64,000 nt of DNA from Alitabrizicola rongguiensis (GCF_021491355.1 NZ_JAKENF010000001.1:372001-436000), one strand, 5' to 3'; positions 40,751 to 50,196 are shown, counted from the first letter of the stretch. Numbers and translations: made by a program. The notes: generated by a model from the letters alone, not told the origin.

Positions 40751-43267
40751 TCACTCCGCCGCGCGCAGAACCTGCGCGGGCCGAACCGACAGCGGACGAA
40801 GCGCAAAAAAGAACCCGGCCAGAAGCGTGGCAAGGATGCCACCCAGCACGATGGCCAGCGCCGATGCGGGCTCGAAGCGATAGTGGCTGTCCATGGCCCA
40901 GACCATCACCGCCCATCCGGCGACAGCCCCCGCAAGGATGGCGAAGACCCCCGCCGCAGCGCCCATCAGCGCCGCCCGCAGCGCGAAGCTTCCAAGGATC
41001 CGCCCCCGCGTCGCGCCTAGCGTCTTGAGTACCGCGGCCTCGTAAACGCGCGCCCGTTCGCCCGCCGCCGCCGCCCCGATCAGCACGATGAAGCCGGTCA
41101 GTAGCGTCGCCGCCGCGGCCCAGGCGGTTGCCTCGGCAATCGCGTTCAGCGCATCGGTCACCCGGTCGATGGCATCGCGCACCCGGATGGCGGTGATATT
41201 GGGATAGGCGGACGCCAGATCGCGCAGGATCTTCGCCTCGGCCTCGGGCGCCGCATAGACCGTGGCGATCGACGTATGCGGCGCCCCCTTCAGCGCCGCC
41301 GGGTTCATCGTCATCACGAAGCCCATCCCCCCGGTCGAGAAGTCAACCTGGCGGAAGCTGGTGATCGTGCCGACGATATCGCGGCCCAGGATGTTGACCG
41401 TCAGCTTGTCGCCCAGCTTCAGCCCCATCTCCTCGGCCTCTTCCGCCGCGAACGAGATCTGCGGATCGCCGGTATAGTCCTCTGGCCACCATTCGCCCGC
41501 CGTCACCTTCGTGCCCTCAGGCGGCGCCGCCGAATAGGTCACGCCGCGGTCGCCGTTCAGGACCCAATGCTCACCCGCGACCTCCTTGGCCGGGCGACCA
41601 TTGATCTGGGTCAGGATGCCGCGCAGCATCGGCGCGCTTTCCACCCTCGACACGGCCGGGTCGCCCGCCAGGCGGCTACTGAAGCCGTCGATCTGGTCGG
41701 GCTGGATGTCGAGGAAGAAATAGGACGGCGCGCGCTCGGGCAGGTCGGTACGGATCGCGCTGCGCAGGTTGGCGTCGATCTGGCCAATGGTTGCGAGAAC
41801 CGTCAGGCCGAGGCCAAGTGACAGGATGACCGAGGTTGCCTCGGACCTTGGGCCGCCGATTGCGGCCAGCGCAAGGCGCAGACCGGGCCGCCCGCGCACG
41901 ATCCCGCGCTTCGAAAACCACCGTGCCGCAAGGCGCACGCCCTGCGCCGCCAGCGCCAGCACCAGAAGCGCGGCAAGGATGCCGCCCAGTGTCCCGAGCG
42001 CCAGCTTCCAGACGCCCGAGAACCACACTGCCCCACCGACGAGAACGGCCAGCGTGGCGAGCAGCATAACGACGTGCCACGCCTTCGGGCGATGCCCGCC
42101 CTGCTCGCCCCGGTACAGCGCCGCCGCGCGGATCTGCGATGTCCGGGCCAGCGGCCAGAGCGTGAAGAGAAGCGCCGTCATCACGCCATAAAAGGCGGCC
42201 TCGGCCAGCGGCCGGGGATAAAGCGCGAATTCCGCCGGAAACGGCAGGCGGGCCGTGATGAGATCCGCCAGCACCAGAACCAGCCCGCTGCCCAGGACAA
42301 GCCCGGCAAGGACACCGGCCATGGCCAGAACGCCGATCTGCAAGAGATATATCTGGAAGATCGTCCCGCCTTCGGCGCCCATCGTCTTGAGCGTGGCGAT
42401 TGTCTCGGTCTTGCCCGACAGATAGGCGCGCACGGCGGCCGAGACGCCCACGCCACCCACAGCCATCCCGGCCAGCCCGACCAGGACAAGGAACGACCCC
42501 ATCCGGTCGACAAAGCGCTCCACCCCCGGCGCAGCGCGCCGGCTGTCGGACCAGCGCAGGCCGGTGTCGGTAAAGGCCGACAGCGCCTCGCGCTTAACGG
42601 ACTCAAGATCGGTGCCCGGCGGCAATGCAAGCCGATACATCGTCTCGTAGAGCGTGCCGGGCCCGATAAGGCCAGACTGCGCCAGATCGGAGGTGCGCAC
42701 GATGGTTCGCGGCCCAAGCGCAAAGCCACCCGTCGCGCTGTCGGGTTCACGGAGAAGAACCGCGCCCAGTCGGAAGTCCTGAGTGCCGAGCCGGAAGGTG
42801 GACCCGGGGGCCAGGCCCAGCCGGTCGGCCAGCACCTTGTCCATCACCCCGCCCGGACGCCCATCGATTGTCGCCAGCGCCTCGGCCAGCGGCACGGGCG
42901 GATCAAGCACGACCTCTCCGGTCAGCGGATATGCATCGTCGACCGCCTTGACCTGGGTCAGCGCCCGATCGTCACCCGCCACAGCCATCGAGCGGAAATC
43001 GACAACCTCCGACACCTTCGTGGCGATGCGGGACATGAAGGCGCGCTCCTCGTCGGAGGCAAAGCGGTAGGTAAACTCCATCTCTGCGTCGCCGCCGAGA
43101 AGCACCGCGCCCTGATCCTGCAGCCCGCGTTCGATGGCGGCGCGGACAAGGCCGACTGCGGCAATCGCCGCAACACCAAGGGCAAGGCAGGCGAGAAACA
43201 CGCGGAAACCAGACAGGCCGCCGCGCAACTCGCGCCGCGCGATGCGGGCCGGAAGCGGTAGCCTCAT
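40751..43267 (-). CDS. FtsX-like ABC transporter permease (YbbP-type)
   Basis: An 838-aa protein with about ten membrane helices. Two FtsX-like domains (about 260-390 and 715-830) are separated by a smaller membrane bundle and a periplasmic domain. An N-terminal helix (FRVFLACLALGVAAIAAVG) and MacB-like periplasmic region precede the first. It pairs with the ATPase encoded 61 bp upstream, as in YbbA-YbbP. Such systems are associated with lipoprotein or lipid handling and with the neighbouring TesA-like esterase. ATG 43267 is used because the longer frame would run into the ATPase gene. Confidence 0.9.
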   Translation of the reverse strand: MRLPLPARIARRELRGGLSGFRVFLACLALGVAAIAAVGLVRAAIERGLQDQGAVLLGGDAEMEFTYRFASDEERAFMSRIATKVSEVVDFRSMAVAGDDRALTQVKAVDDAYPLTGEVVLDPPVPLAEALATIDGRPGGVMDKVLADRLGLAPGSTFRLGTQDFRLGAVLLREPDSATGGFALGPRTIVRTSDLAQSGLIGPGTLYETMYRLALPPGTDLESVKREALSAFTDTGLRWSDSRRAAPGVERFVDRMGSFLVLVGLAGMAVGGVGVSAAVRAYLSGKTETIATLKTMGAEGGTIFQIYLLQIGVLAMAGVLAGLVLGSGLVLVLADLITARLPFPAEFALYPRPLAEAAFYGVMTALLFTLWPLARTSQIRAAALYRGEQGGHRPKAWHVVMLLATLAVLVGGAVWFSGVWKLALGTLGGILAALLVLALAAQGVRLAARWFSKRGIVRGRPGLRLALAAIGGPRSEATSVILSLGLGLTVLATIGQIDANLRSAIRTDLPERAPSYFFLDIQPDQIDGFSSRLAGDPAVSRVESAPMLRGILTQINGRPAKEVAGEHWVLNGDRGVTYSAAPPEGTKVTAGEWWPEDYTGDPQISFAAEEAEEMGLKLGDKLTVNILGRDIVGTITSFRQVDFSTGGMGFVMTMNPAALKGAPHTSIATVYAAPEAEAKILRDLASAYPNITAIRVRDAIDRVTDALNAIAEATAWAAAATLLTGFIVLIGAAAAGERARVYEAAVLKTLGATRGRILGSFALRAALMGAAAGVFAILAGAVAGWAVMVWAMDSHYRFEPASALAIVLGGILATLLAGFFFALRPLSVRPAQVLRAAE

Positions 43268-43303
43268 GCGCCAGCCCCGATCCGAGAGTGCCACGAAGCT
43301 GCT

Positions 43304-43322
43304 GAATTTTCGCAGAAAATTC
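43304..43322. repeat. Palindrome GAATTTTC-GCA-GAAAATTC
   Basis: A perfect 8-bp inverted repeat with a 3-bp GCA spacer, in the 61-bp gap between the ABC ATPase stop and the permease start. It is the same design as the elements at 38051-38100, so it belongs to a small dispersed family. Confidence 0.6.
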
Positions 43323-43328
43323 GCGCCC

Positions 43329-44018
43329 TCATGCCGCTCTCCGCTCATCTGCAAGGACCTGCCCATCGGCCAGCCGCACCACGCGGTCGCAGCGGGCGGC
43401 CAGTTCCGGCGCATGGGTCACGAGGACCAGCGTCGCCCCGTGCCGGTCGCGCAAGCCGAAGAGAAGGTCCATGATCGCCGCGCCGTTCGCTCCGTCGAGA
43501 TTGCCGGTAGGTTCGTCCGCCAGCAGGATCGCCGGGCGGGGCGCGGCGGCGCGGGCCAAGGCGACGCGCTGCTGTTCGCCGCCCGACAACTGACGCGGAT
43601 AGTGGTGCGTGCGGCCGCCAAGGCCGACGGCCTTCAACTCTGCCTCGGCCCGCTCGAAGGCATCCTCGGCCCCGGCGAGTTCCAGCGGCACCGCAACATT
43701 TTCGAGCGCGGTCAGCGTTGGAATCAGGTGGAAGGACTGAAAGACCACCCCCATATTCCCACGACGAAACCGCGCGAGCCGGTCCTCGTCCATCGCCGTC
43801 AGGTCTTGCCCCAGGGCGCGGACCTCGCCGCCGGTGGCGCGCTCCAGTCCGCCCATCAGCATGAGGAGCGAGGATTTGCCCGATCCCGACGGCCCGACCA
43901 GACCCAGGGTTTCCCCCGGCATGACATCAAGCGAGATGCCCCTGAGGATCTCGACCGGGCCAGCATTGCCGGCGAGAGTCAGTCGCGCATCGCGCAGGGA
44001 AAGGATCGGATCTGTCAT
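43329..44018 (-). CDS. LolD/YbbA-type ABC ATPase
   Basis: A 229-aa ATPase: Walker [34 protein letters not shown], signature LSGGEQQRVALARA, Walker B ILLADEPTGNLD and LVTHAPELAARCD. The ADEPTGNLD form is typical of LolD/MacB/YbbA ATPases that work with FtsX-like permeases. Its ATG (44018) overlaps the ATG of the divergent esterase by two bases if both are used. Confidence 0.93.
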   Translation of the reverse strand: MTDPILSLRDARLTLAGNAGPVEILRGISLDVMPGETLGLVGPSGSGKSSLLMLMGGLERATGGEVRALGQDLTAMDEDRLARFRRGNMGVVFQSFHLIPTLTALENVAVPLELAGAEDAFERAEAELKAVGLGGRTHHYPRQLSGGEQQRVALARAAAPRPAILLADEPTGNLDGANGAAIMDLLFGLRDRHGATLVLVTHAPELAARCDRVVRLADGQVLADERRAA

Positions 44019-44709
44019 GCGCGCTGCCCTTCGGTCGTGCCTGTGCATGGGATATGGCGCTCTGCGGACGGGCCGCAACCTCGCGCTCACGGTTCTCGCG
44101 GTCTTTTGCCTTGGATTGTCGGCACATGCCGCCCCCGTGACCATTGCCGCGCTTGGCGACAGCCTGACCGAGGGCTATGGCCTGCCACCCGAAGACGGCT
44201 TCGTTCCGCAGCTTCAGGCCTGGCTGAAGGCGAACGGTGCCGATGTCACGGTGATGAATGCGGGCGTGTCGGGCGACACCACGGCGGGCGGATTGTCTCG
44301 GATCGACTGGACGCTGACGCCCGAGGTCAAGGCTCTGATCGTTACACTTGGGGGCAACGACCTGCTGCGCGGGATCGACCCGGCTGCAAGTCGCGCCAAT
44401 CTTGACGCGATCTTGAAGGTCGCTACCGCCAAGGGCCTGCCGGTCTTGGTGATCGGGATGCCCGCGCCCGGAAATTACGGACCGGACTACAAGGCGCAGT
44501 TCGACGCAATCTATCCCGATCTCGCCAAGAAATACGGCACGCTCTATGTCGAGAGCTTCTTTGCGCCCCTCGGGGCGGGTGGCGACCCTGCCGCGCTGAC
44601 GCCCTTCCTGCAGGCGGATGGGATCCACCCCAACAGGGACGGCGTGGCGAAGATCGTCGAAGGGCTCGGCCCGCAGGTGCTGCAACTGATCGGACGCATT
44701 CAACCCTGA
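44017..44709 (+). CDS. Secreted SGNH-family esterase (TesA-like arylesterase)
   Basis: A protein of up to 230 aa with a signal peptide (LALTVLAVFCLGLSAHAA). Block I is AALGDSLTEGYGL (nucleophile Ser), block III is VTLGGNDLLRGI and block V is QADGIHPNRDGVA (Asp-His). It is a periplasmic thioesterase/lysophospholipase-type hydrolase. ATG 44017 overlaps the divergent ATPase start; ATG 44047 is an alternative. Neither has a clear ribosome-binding site. The pairing with YbbA/YbbP-like genes is conserved in many proteobacteria. Confidence 0.9.
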   Translation: MRAALRSCLCMGYGALRTGRNLALTVLAVFCLGLSAHAAPVTIAALGDSLTEGYGLPPEDGFVPQLQAWLKANGADVTVMNAGVSGDTTAGGLSRIDWTLTPEVKALIVTLGGNDLLRGIDPAASRANLDAILKVATAKGLPVLVIGMPAPGNYGPDYKAQFDAIYPDLAKKYGTLYVESFFAPLGAGGDPAALTPFLQADGIHPNRDGVAKIVEGLGPQVLQLIGRIQP

Positions 44710-44727
44710 CCAAACCCTCCGCGGCGC

Positions 44728-46767
44728 CTACCAGCGGATGCCATAGCGCAGCGCGTCGTAGATGCCCGCATGTATGTTGCGCGACTGGACCGCATCGCCG
44801 ATGCGGTAGAGGACGAAACGCCCCTGCGGGTTTCGGACCGGGAACAGATCGCCCGACCCGATCAGCGCACCATAGTCGACCTCGCCCAGGTTCCGGCTGT
44901 CAGGCTTCAACGCGAAGTAAAGGTCGTCGAGCGGGGCGGTACCATGCTCGACGATGACCTGATCCACCTCGCGCTCCTCTGACCAGCCGGGCGCATAGTC
45001 GGACCCGAGCGTGACTCGGATCGCGTTCCCCGCCCGACGAAGCGCCGTGACCCGTGTGTTGATCGTCACGCGCACGCCCGTTTCCTGGAAGGCACGCATG
45101 TAGGGCGTGTGGTTCAACCCTCCCATCTCGGGCGCAAAGAACCGCTCCGGGCTTACGAGTTCCACGGCCGCGCCTCCGCGCGCGATCACTTCAGCGGCGC
45201 TCATCGCCGGATGGCCGCCATTGTCGTCATAGACCAGCACCCGCGCCGCCGGTTTCACCGCGCCCGACAGGATGTCCCAGCTCGAGACACCCAGATCCGC
45301 CCCCTCGACATCCGGGGGCTGAGGCAGGCCGCCAGTCGCAACGATCACCACGTCGGGGGTCTCCGCCAGCACGTCGGCGGCCTCGGCCCAGAGATTGTAC
45401 CGCGCCTCGACGTCCAGCCGGTCCAGTTCCGCGACCCGCCAATCGACGATGCCGATCATCTCCTTGCGGCGCGGGTTCTGCGCCAGCACGTTGACCTGGC
45501 CGCCCGGTCGGTCCGACGCTTCCATCAGCACGACCCGATGCCCGCGCTCTCCCGCAACGCGCGCGGCTTCCAGCCCTGCGGGTCCAGCCCCCACGATCAC
45601 GACGCGCTTCGCCTGCGCCGCCTTCGGGATTACATGCGGCATTCGCGCCTCGCGGCCCGTCGCGGCATTGTGGATGCAAAGCGCCTCGCCACCCTCGTAG
45701 ATCCGGTCAAGGCAATAGGTAGCGCCGACGCAGGGGCGGATACGGTCCTCCTGCCCGGCGATGACCTTCGCCACGATATGCGGATCAGCGATATGGGCGC
45801 GGGTCATGCCGACCATGTCGAGCTTGCCCGAGGCGATCGCATGGCGCGCCGTCGCCACGTCGGGGATTCGCGCCGCGTGGAAGACCGGGAACTTCGTCGC
45901 CTCCCGCACCTCGCCGGCAAAATCGAGATGCGGGGCCGACCGCATTCCCTGGATCGGGATCACGCCGGTCAACGCTGCATCGGTTTCGATATGGCCACGG
46001 ATCAGGTTGATGAAGTCGATCTTGCCGCTGGCCGCCAGCCGGGTCGCGATCTCGACCCCCTCGGCCTTGCTCAGCCCCTTGTCCCAGTCTTCATCCGCAA
46101 CCATTCGCAGGCCGACGATGAAGTCCGGTCCGACTGCCGCCCGCACGGCGTCCAGCACCCGATGGGTGAAGCGCAAGCGGTTGTCGAGGCTGCCGCCCCA
46201 TTCATCGGTCCGCTTGTTCGTCGCGGGCGACCAGAAGGCATCCATCAGGTGGCCGTAGGCTTCGAACTCGATCCCGTCGAGGCCGGCGGCCTGCATCCGC
46301 TGCGCAGCGCTGGCATAGTCGGCGATGATGCGTTCAAGGTCCCAGTCCTCGGCGACCTTGGGGAAGGCCCGGTGCGCCGGCTCCCGCACCGAACTTGGCG
46401 ACAGCACCGGCAGCCATTCGCTCTTGTTCCACCCCGTCCGTCGCCCAAGATGCGTGAGCTGGATCATCACCGCCGAGCCAAGCTCGTGGCATTCGTCAGC
46501 CAGTTCCGCCAGCCATGGCACGATCGCGTCATCCCAGGCGTGCAGGTTGCCGAAGGCCTGCGGGCTGTCGCGACTGACTACGGCCGAGCCCGCTGTCATC
46601 GTCAGCGCCATGCCGCCCCGCGCCTTCTCGGCATGGTAGAGCCGATAGCGCGCCTTGGGCATCCCATCCTCTGAATAGGCAGGCTCGTGAGAGGTCGACA
46701 TGACCCGGTTGCGCAGGGTCAGGTGTTTCAGTCGATAGGGCTGGAGAAGCGGATCGGCAGTCGTCAC
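44728..46767 (-). CDS. Old-yellow-enzyme type iron-sulfur flavoprotein, probable N-methylproline demethylase
   Basis: A 679-aa protein. The N-terminal FMN barrel (about 1-370) includes RNRVMSTSHEPAYSEDG, HLGRRTGWN and GIEFEAYGHLMDAFWSP. The iron-sulfur Cys lie in CVGATYCLDRIY and ALCIHNAATGRE. The C-terminal FAD/NAD domain has VVIVGAGPAGLEAARVAGE. The architecture is that of 2,4-dienoyl-CoA reductase and trimethylamine dehydrogenase. The barrel sequence is closest, from memory, to StcD/HpbA N-methylproline (stachydrine) demethylases. The substrate is inferred. It is divergent from the D-2-hydroxyacid dehydrogenase. Confidence 0.8.
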   Translation of the reverse strand: MTTADPLLQPYRLKHLTLRNRVMSTSHEPAYSEDGMPKARYRLYHAEKARGGMALTMTAGSAVVSRDSPQAFGNLHAWDDAIVPWLAELADECHELGSAVMIQLTHLGRRTGWNKSEWLPVLSPSSVREPAHRAFPKVAEDWDLERIIADYASAAQRMQAAGLDGIEFEAYGHLMDAFWSPATNKRTDEWGGSLDNRLRFTHRVLDAVRAAVGPDFIVGLRMVADEDWDKGLSKAEGVEIATRLAASGKIDFINLIRGHIETDAALTGVIPIQGMRSAPHLDFAGEVREATKFPVFHAARIPDVATARHAIASGKLDMVGMTRAHIADPHIVAKVIAGQEDRIRPCVGATYCLDRIYEGGEALCIHNAATGREARMPHVIPKAAQAKRVVIVGAGPAGLEAARVAGERGHRVVLMEASDRPGGQVNVLAQNPRRKEMIGIVDWRVAELDRLDVEARYNLWAEAADVLAETPDVVIVATGGLPQPPDVEGADLGVSSWDILSGAVKPAARVLVYDDNGGHPAMSAAEVIARGGAAVELVSPERFFAPEMGGLNHTPYMRAFQETGVRVTINTRVTALRRAGNAIRVTLGSDYAPGWSEEREVDQVIVEHGTAPLDDLYFALKPDSRNLGEVDYGALIGSGDLFPVRNPQGRFVLYRIGDAVQSRNIHAGIYDALRYGIRW

Positions 46768-46942
46768 GGGCTGAAACCTTTCTGGCTGAGATGTTCAGTC
46801 TAGAAGGCGCAGTCCACCGCTCTGGTCAGGAAACGTCATTGGATGGCGGCAATGGACGCTCCCGGTCGATCCGGCGATTTCGCCTCTGGCCTTGGCGCTG
46901 AATTTGGCCTCACATGCCGAGAAACAGTGCGGAGTTGGCGCC

Positions 46943-48352
46943 ATGGATCTGATCGCGGAACTGACCGGTATCGTCGGACCGGCACAGATCCTCACCGGGG
47001 CAGACATGGAAGGCCATATCCATGATTGGACAGGCAAATACAGCGCCGCCCCGCTCTGCGTCGTCCGCCCGACCTCAACAGCCGAGGTTGCGGCCGTGGT
47101 GCGCGCGGCAGGCGCGGCGGGGGTGCCGATCATCCCTTCGGGCGGGCGCACCGGTCTTGTCGGCGGGCGCATGACAACCGGCGGCATCCTGCTGTCGCTC
47201 GAGCGGATGAACCGGATCCGCGAGATCCGGCCCGAGGCACGCATCGCCGTGGTCGAGGCCGGCGTGATCCTGAGCAGTCTGCATGAGGCCGCCGATGCCG
47301 TGGACCTGAACTTTCCGCTCTGGTTCGGGGCGCGCGGCTCGGCGGTGATCGGCGGTGTGCTGTCCACCAATGCCGGCGGATCGAATGTGCTTCGCTATGG
47401 CTCTACCCGCACGCTCTGTCTCGGCGTCGAGGTGGTTCTGGCCGATGGCCGGGTCCTGAACCTCATGAGCCAATTGCACAAGGACAATTCCGGTTACGAT
47501 CTGAAGGACCTGTTCATCGGCGCCGAAGGCACGCTAGGTGTCATCACCGCCGCGGTGATGAAACTGGTACCGAAGTCCCGCGCCTTCGCCACGGCCACGC
47601 TGGCCGCCCGCAGCCTGGCGGATGCGCTGACGCTTCTGAACCGTTTGCAGGAAGCCACTGGCGGGCAGGTCGAGGCCTTCGAATACATGCCGCGCAGCTA
47701 TTCGGAGCGGATGGCTTCCATCCGCCCCGATCTGGGCCAGCCCTTCACCACGATCCACGATACGACGATCCTCGTCGAACTGGGCTCGACCGCCCCGCGC
47801 GACACGACAGCAGGCGAGGACGGAACCGTGCCGCTGGAGGCTCTGCTGGAGGAAACTCTCGCGCAGATGATGGAAGAGGGCATGGTGCTCGACGCAGTCC
47901 TCGCCCGGAACGAGGCGCAGCGCCGCACCATGTGGGCCCGGCGCGAGGCAGCGGCGGAGCTGACCCATGGCATGTATCCCTTCGTCGATACCGATGTCGC
48001 CGTGCCGCTCAACGCCGTTGCCCATTTCATGGCGGAAGTGCCCGCGCGGCTGGAAAAGCTCGACCCCGGACACCAGACGGTGACAGTCGCACATCTGGGC
48101 GACGGCAACCTGCATTTCTCGGTCTATCCGACACGCGACGATCCTGATCTGAACGACCGCATCCTAGAGACGGTCGAGGACGTGGTTCAGGAACTCGGCG
48201 GCAGTTTCTCGGCCGAGCACGGGGTCGGCCTGTCGAAACAGCCGTCCATGGCGCGGCGGAAGGATCCGGTCGCCTTGGAGATCATGGGCCGGATCAAGCG
48301 CGCACTGGATCCCGCGGATCTGATGAACCCGGGCAAGATCCTGCCGCGCTGA
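46943..48352 (+). CDS. FAD-linked D-2-hydroxyacid dehydrogenase (D-lactate/D-2-hydroxyglutarate type)
   Basis: A 469-aa VAO-fold flavoprotein. The FAD-binding half has VVRPTSTAEVAAVVR, IIPSGGRTGLVGG, VLSTNAGGSNVLRYG and LFIGAEGTLGVIT. The cap domain ends with the zinc-binding VTVAHLGDGNLHFSV and SAEHGVGLSKQ. It oxidises a D-2-hydroxyacid, passing electrons to a quinone, cytochrome or ETF. ATG 46943 has GGAG 8 bases upstream. Confidence 0.92.
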   Translation: MDLIAELTGIVGPAQILTGADMEGHIHDWTGKYSAAPLCVVRPTSTAEVAAVVRAAGAAGVPIIPSGGRTGLVGGRMTTGGILLSLERMNRIREIRPEARIAVVEAGVILSSLHEAADAVDLNFPLWFGARGSAVIGGVLSTNAGGSNVLRYGSTRTLCLGVEVVLADGRVLNLMSQLHKDNSGYDLKDLFIGAEGTLGVITAAVMKLVPKSRAFATATLAARSLADALTLLNRLQEATGGQVEAFEYMPRSYSERMASIRPDLGQPFTTIHDTTILVELGSTAPRDTTAGEDGTVPLEALLEETLAQMMEEGMVLDAVLARNEAQRRTMWARREAAAELTHGMYPFVDTDVAVPLNAVAHFMAEVPARLEKLDPGHQTVTVAHLGDGNLHFSVYPTRDDPDLNDRILETVEDVVQELGGSFSAEHGVGLSKQPSMARRKDPVALEIMGRIKRALDPADLMNPGKILPR

Positions 48353-48367
48353 CGCAGCGTGGCCACG

Positions 48368-49126
48368 TCAGGCGATGCCAAGCCCCCAGATGAACTGAAG
48401 CGTGGCCGGAACAGCATGCAACTCGCGCGAGGATGGCTTGAGCCGCCGCACGGGCGCTGTCAGCGGAATGAGCCACGACAGTGACATGGCGCGGACCCGC
48501 AGATGCTGCAAAACGCCCGGCGGCGCCGCTTCGCGATAGGTGCGGATCATCTCGTCCGCCAGCACCCTGGAGTCGCGATTGCGCGACAGGATGTTGTGCA
48601 GAAGGATCAGGAGGTCCTTTGAATAGGCCTTCGGACCCGACTTGCCGGGCCTGAAGCATTCCAGATCGATGAAATGGACCCGCTTGCCATCCCAGCAGAT
48701 ATCGCGCATGGCCGGACGACCGTGGCAGAATCCGCTGTTGTGAAGTTCGGCAAGAGTCGCGCCCGCCGAAGCAAAGGCGGCAAGTAGATCTGCCCGGTCG
48801 GTCTCGGGGTCGAGAATCATGGCGTGCAGCGTCCTGCCCAGGTCAGGAGTGACGAAATAATCGGTACCCTCCAAGAGGATCGGCGCGACAGGCAGGCCCG
48901 CGCCGGCCAGCAGCCGCAGGCCTGTGCGGTCGCGCTCCAGCCCCTTGGCTGCATCGCCCTTCAGCACCCGCAGGCGCGGAGAAAGCTCTTCTGCCCGCTT
49001 CAGCCAGACGCGACTGCCGTCCAGGAGTTCGAGAGCCTTAATCCGCCCGGAATGCTCCTCCAGCGCTAAACTCACCTTTGCGTAAAGATCTGAAGTGGCA
49101 GCTTGCCCTAATGCTGCGTTTGCCAT
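48368..49126 (-). CDS. Kinase-fold protein (Kdo kinase/RIO-like)
   Basis: A 252-aa protein with a compact protein-kinase-like fold. RVWLKRAEE is a possible ATP Lys and AELHNSGFCHGRPAMRDICW a catalytic-loop-like segment. VHFIDLECFRPG ends in the metal-binding Asp, as in WaaP/InaA/Kdo kinases. It may phosphorylate a lipid A core sugar or another small molecule. No lipopolysaccharide genes are adjacent. It converges on the D-2-hydroxyacid dehydrogenase gene. Confidence 0.75.
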   Translation of the reverse strand: MANAALGQAATSDLYAKVSLALEEHSGRIKALELLDGSRVWLKRAEELSPRLRVLKGDAAKGLERDRTGLRLLAGAGLPVAPILLEGTDYFVTPDLGRTLHAMILDPETDRADLLAAFASAGATLAELHNSGFCHGRPAMRDICWDGKRVHFIDLECFRPGKSGPKAYSKDLLILLHNILSRNRDSRVLADEMIRTYREAAPPGVLQHLRVRAMSLSWLIPLTAPVRRLKPSSRELHAVPATLQFIWGLGIA

Positions 49127-49216
49127 GCCCCACCCTCAATTTGTGGTCGAGGCGTAAAGTTAACAGATTCGCGACAGATCGGAATCAGTTGCGTGACAAA
49201 TCAGACAGCCATTGCA

Positions 49217-50161
49217 TCAGCGCCACGCAAAGAAATCCGTCGGCGCCTGCGCCAGCAACTCGGCGGCGAGGTCCGATCCAAGCCGTGCGCCTTCCAGCAG
49301 CGAACCGCGCCGTTCGCCCCGGATTGCGTCGCTGCCATCGGGGCGAAGAATTTCGCCTCGGAGCCACAGCTGATCGCCCTGGATCACCGCCAATCCCGCG
49401 ATCGGGGTTTCGCAGGACCCGTCCAGGCCGGCGAGAAGGCTGCGTTCGGCGGCAAGGCGGAGCCCGGTTTCCCGATGATGGATCGCCGCCAGCATCTCGG
49501 CGGCGCGGGCATCATCGGCGCGGCGCTCGATCCCGATCGCACCTTGCGCAACGGCGGGCAGCATATCTTCCGGCGCGATGGCCGACCGAGCGACATGGAT
49601 CATGCCAAGGCGGTTCAGTCCTGCCATGGCGAGGAAGGTCGCGACCGCGACACCATCCTCGAGCTTGCGCATGCGGGTCTGCACATTGCCGCGGAATTCG
49701 ACCAGCTTCAGATCGGGGCGCCGTAGCGCCAGTTGCGCCCGGCGGCGCAAGCTGGACGACCCGACGACTGCGCCTTCGGGCAGTTCCGCCAGAGAGGCGA
49801 CCGTGGGCGAGACGAAGGCATCCCGCACATCCTCGCGCGGGAGGTAACAGTCAAGAAGCAGTCCGTCGGGCTGCAGCGTCGGCATGTCCTTCATCGAATG
49901 GACGGCGATGTCGATCTCGCACGCCAGCAACGCGTCTTCGATCTCGCGGGTGAACAGACCCTTGCCGCCGATCTCTTTCAACGGGCGGTCCAGCACTCGG
50001 TCGCCGGTCGTTTTGATGACCACGATCTCGAACGCGGCTTCGGGCAGGTCGAAGGCCGCCCTCAGGCGGTCGCGAGTCTCATGCGCCTGCGCCAGCGCCA
50101 GCGGCGAGCCACGGGTTCCGATCTTCAGGGGCTGGGCGGGCGTCGGCAGGGAAAATGTCAT
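49217..50161 (-). CDS. hemC: Porphobilinogen deaminase (hydroxymethylbilane synthase)
   Basis: A 314-aa protein: IGTRGSPLALAQAHE, KTTGDRVLDRPLKEIGGKG (residues about 50-68), AVHSMKDMPT, GSSSLRRRAQL and RGNVQTRMRKL. Cys in LAGLDGSCETPIAG anchors the dipyrromethane cofactor. It joins four porphobilinogens in haem and chlorophyll synthesis. ATG 50161 is used; an in-frame start upstream would reach 50197. It is divergent from hemE, with a palindromic element between them. Confidence 0.96.
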   Translation of the reverse strand: MTFSLPTPAQPLKIGTRGSPLALAQAHETRDRLRAAFDLPEAAFEIVVIKTTGDRVLDRPLKEIGGKGLFTREIEDALLACEIDIAVHSMKDMPTLQPDGLLLDCYLPREDVRDAFVSPTVASLAELPEGAVVGSSSLRRRAQLALRRPDLKLVEFRGNVQTRMRKLEDGVAVATFLAMAGLNRLGMIHVARSAIAPEDMLPAVAQGAIGIERRADDARAAEMLAAIHHRETGLRLAAERSLLAGLDGSCETPIAGLAVIQGDQLWLRGEILRPDGSDAIRGERRGSLLEGARLGSDLAAELLAQAPTDFFAWR

Positions 50162-50178
50162 GACACTGGGATTACATG

Positions 50179-50196
50179 TGTCAAATCCGCCTGACA
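50179..50196. promoter_or_regulatory. TGT-N12-ACA element between hemC and hemE (CrtJ/PpsR-like)
   Basis: TGTCA-N8-TGACA (50179-50196) fits the TGT-N12-ACA consensus of the aerobic photosynthesis repressor CrtJ/PpsR, with two extra matching bases per arm. It is in the roughly 98-bp divergent promoter of two tetrapyrrole genes. Control of hem genes by CrtJ is known in Rhodobacter capsulatus; here it is inferred. Confidence 0.45.
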
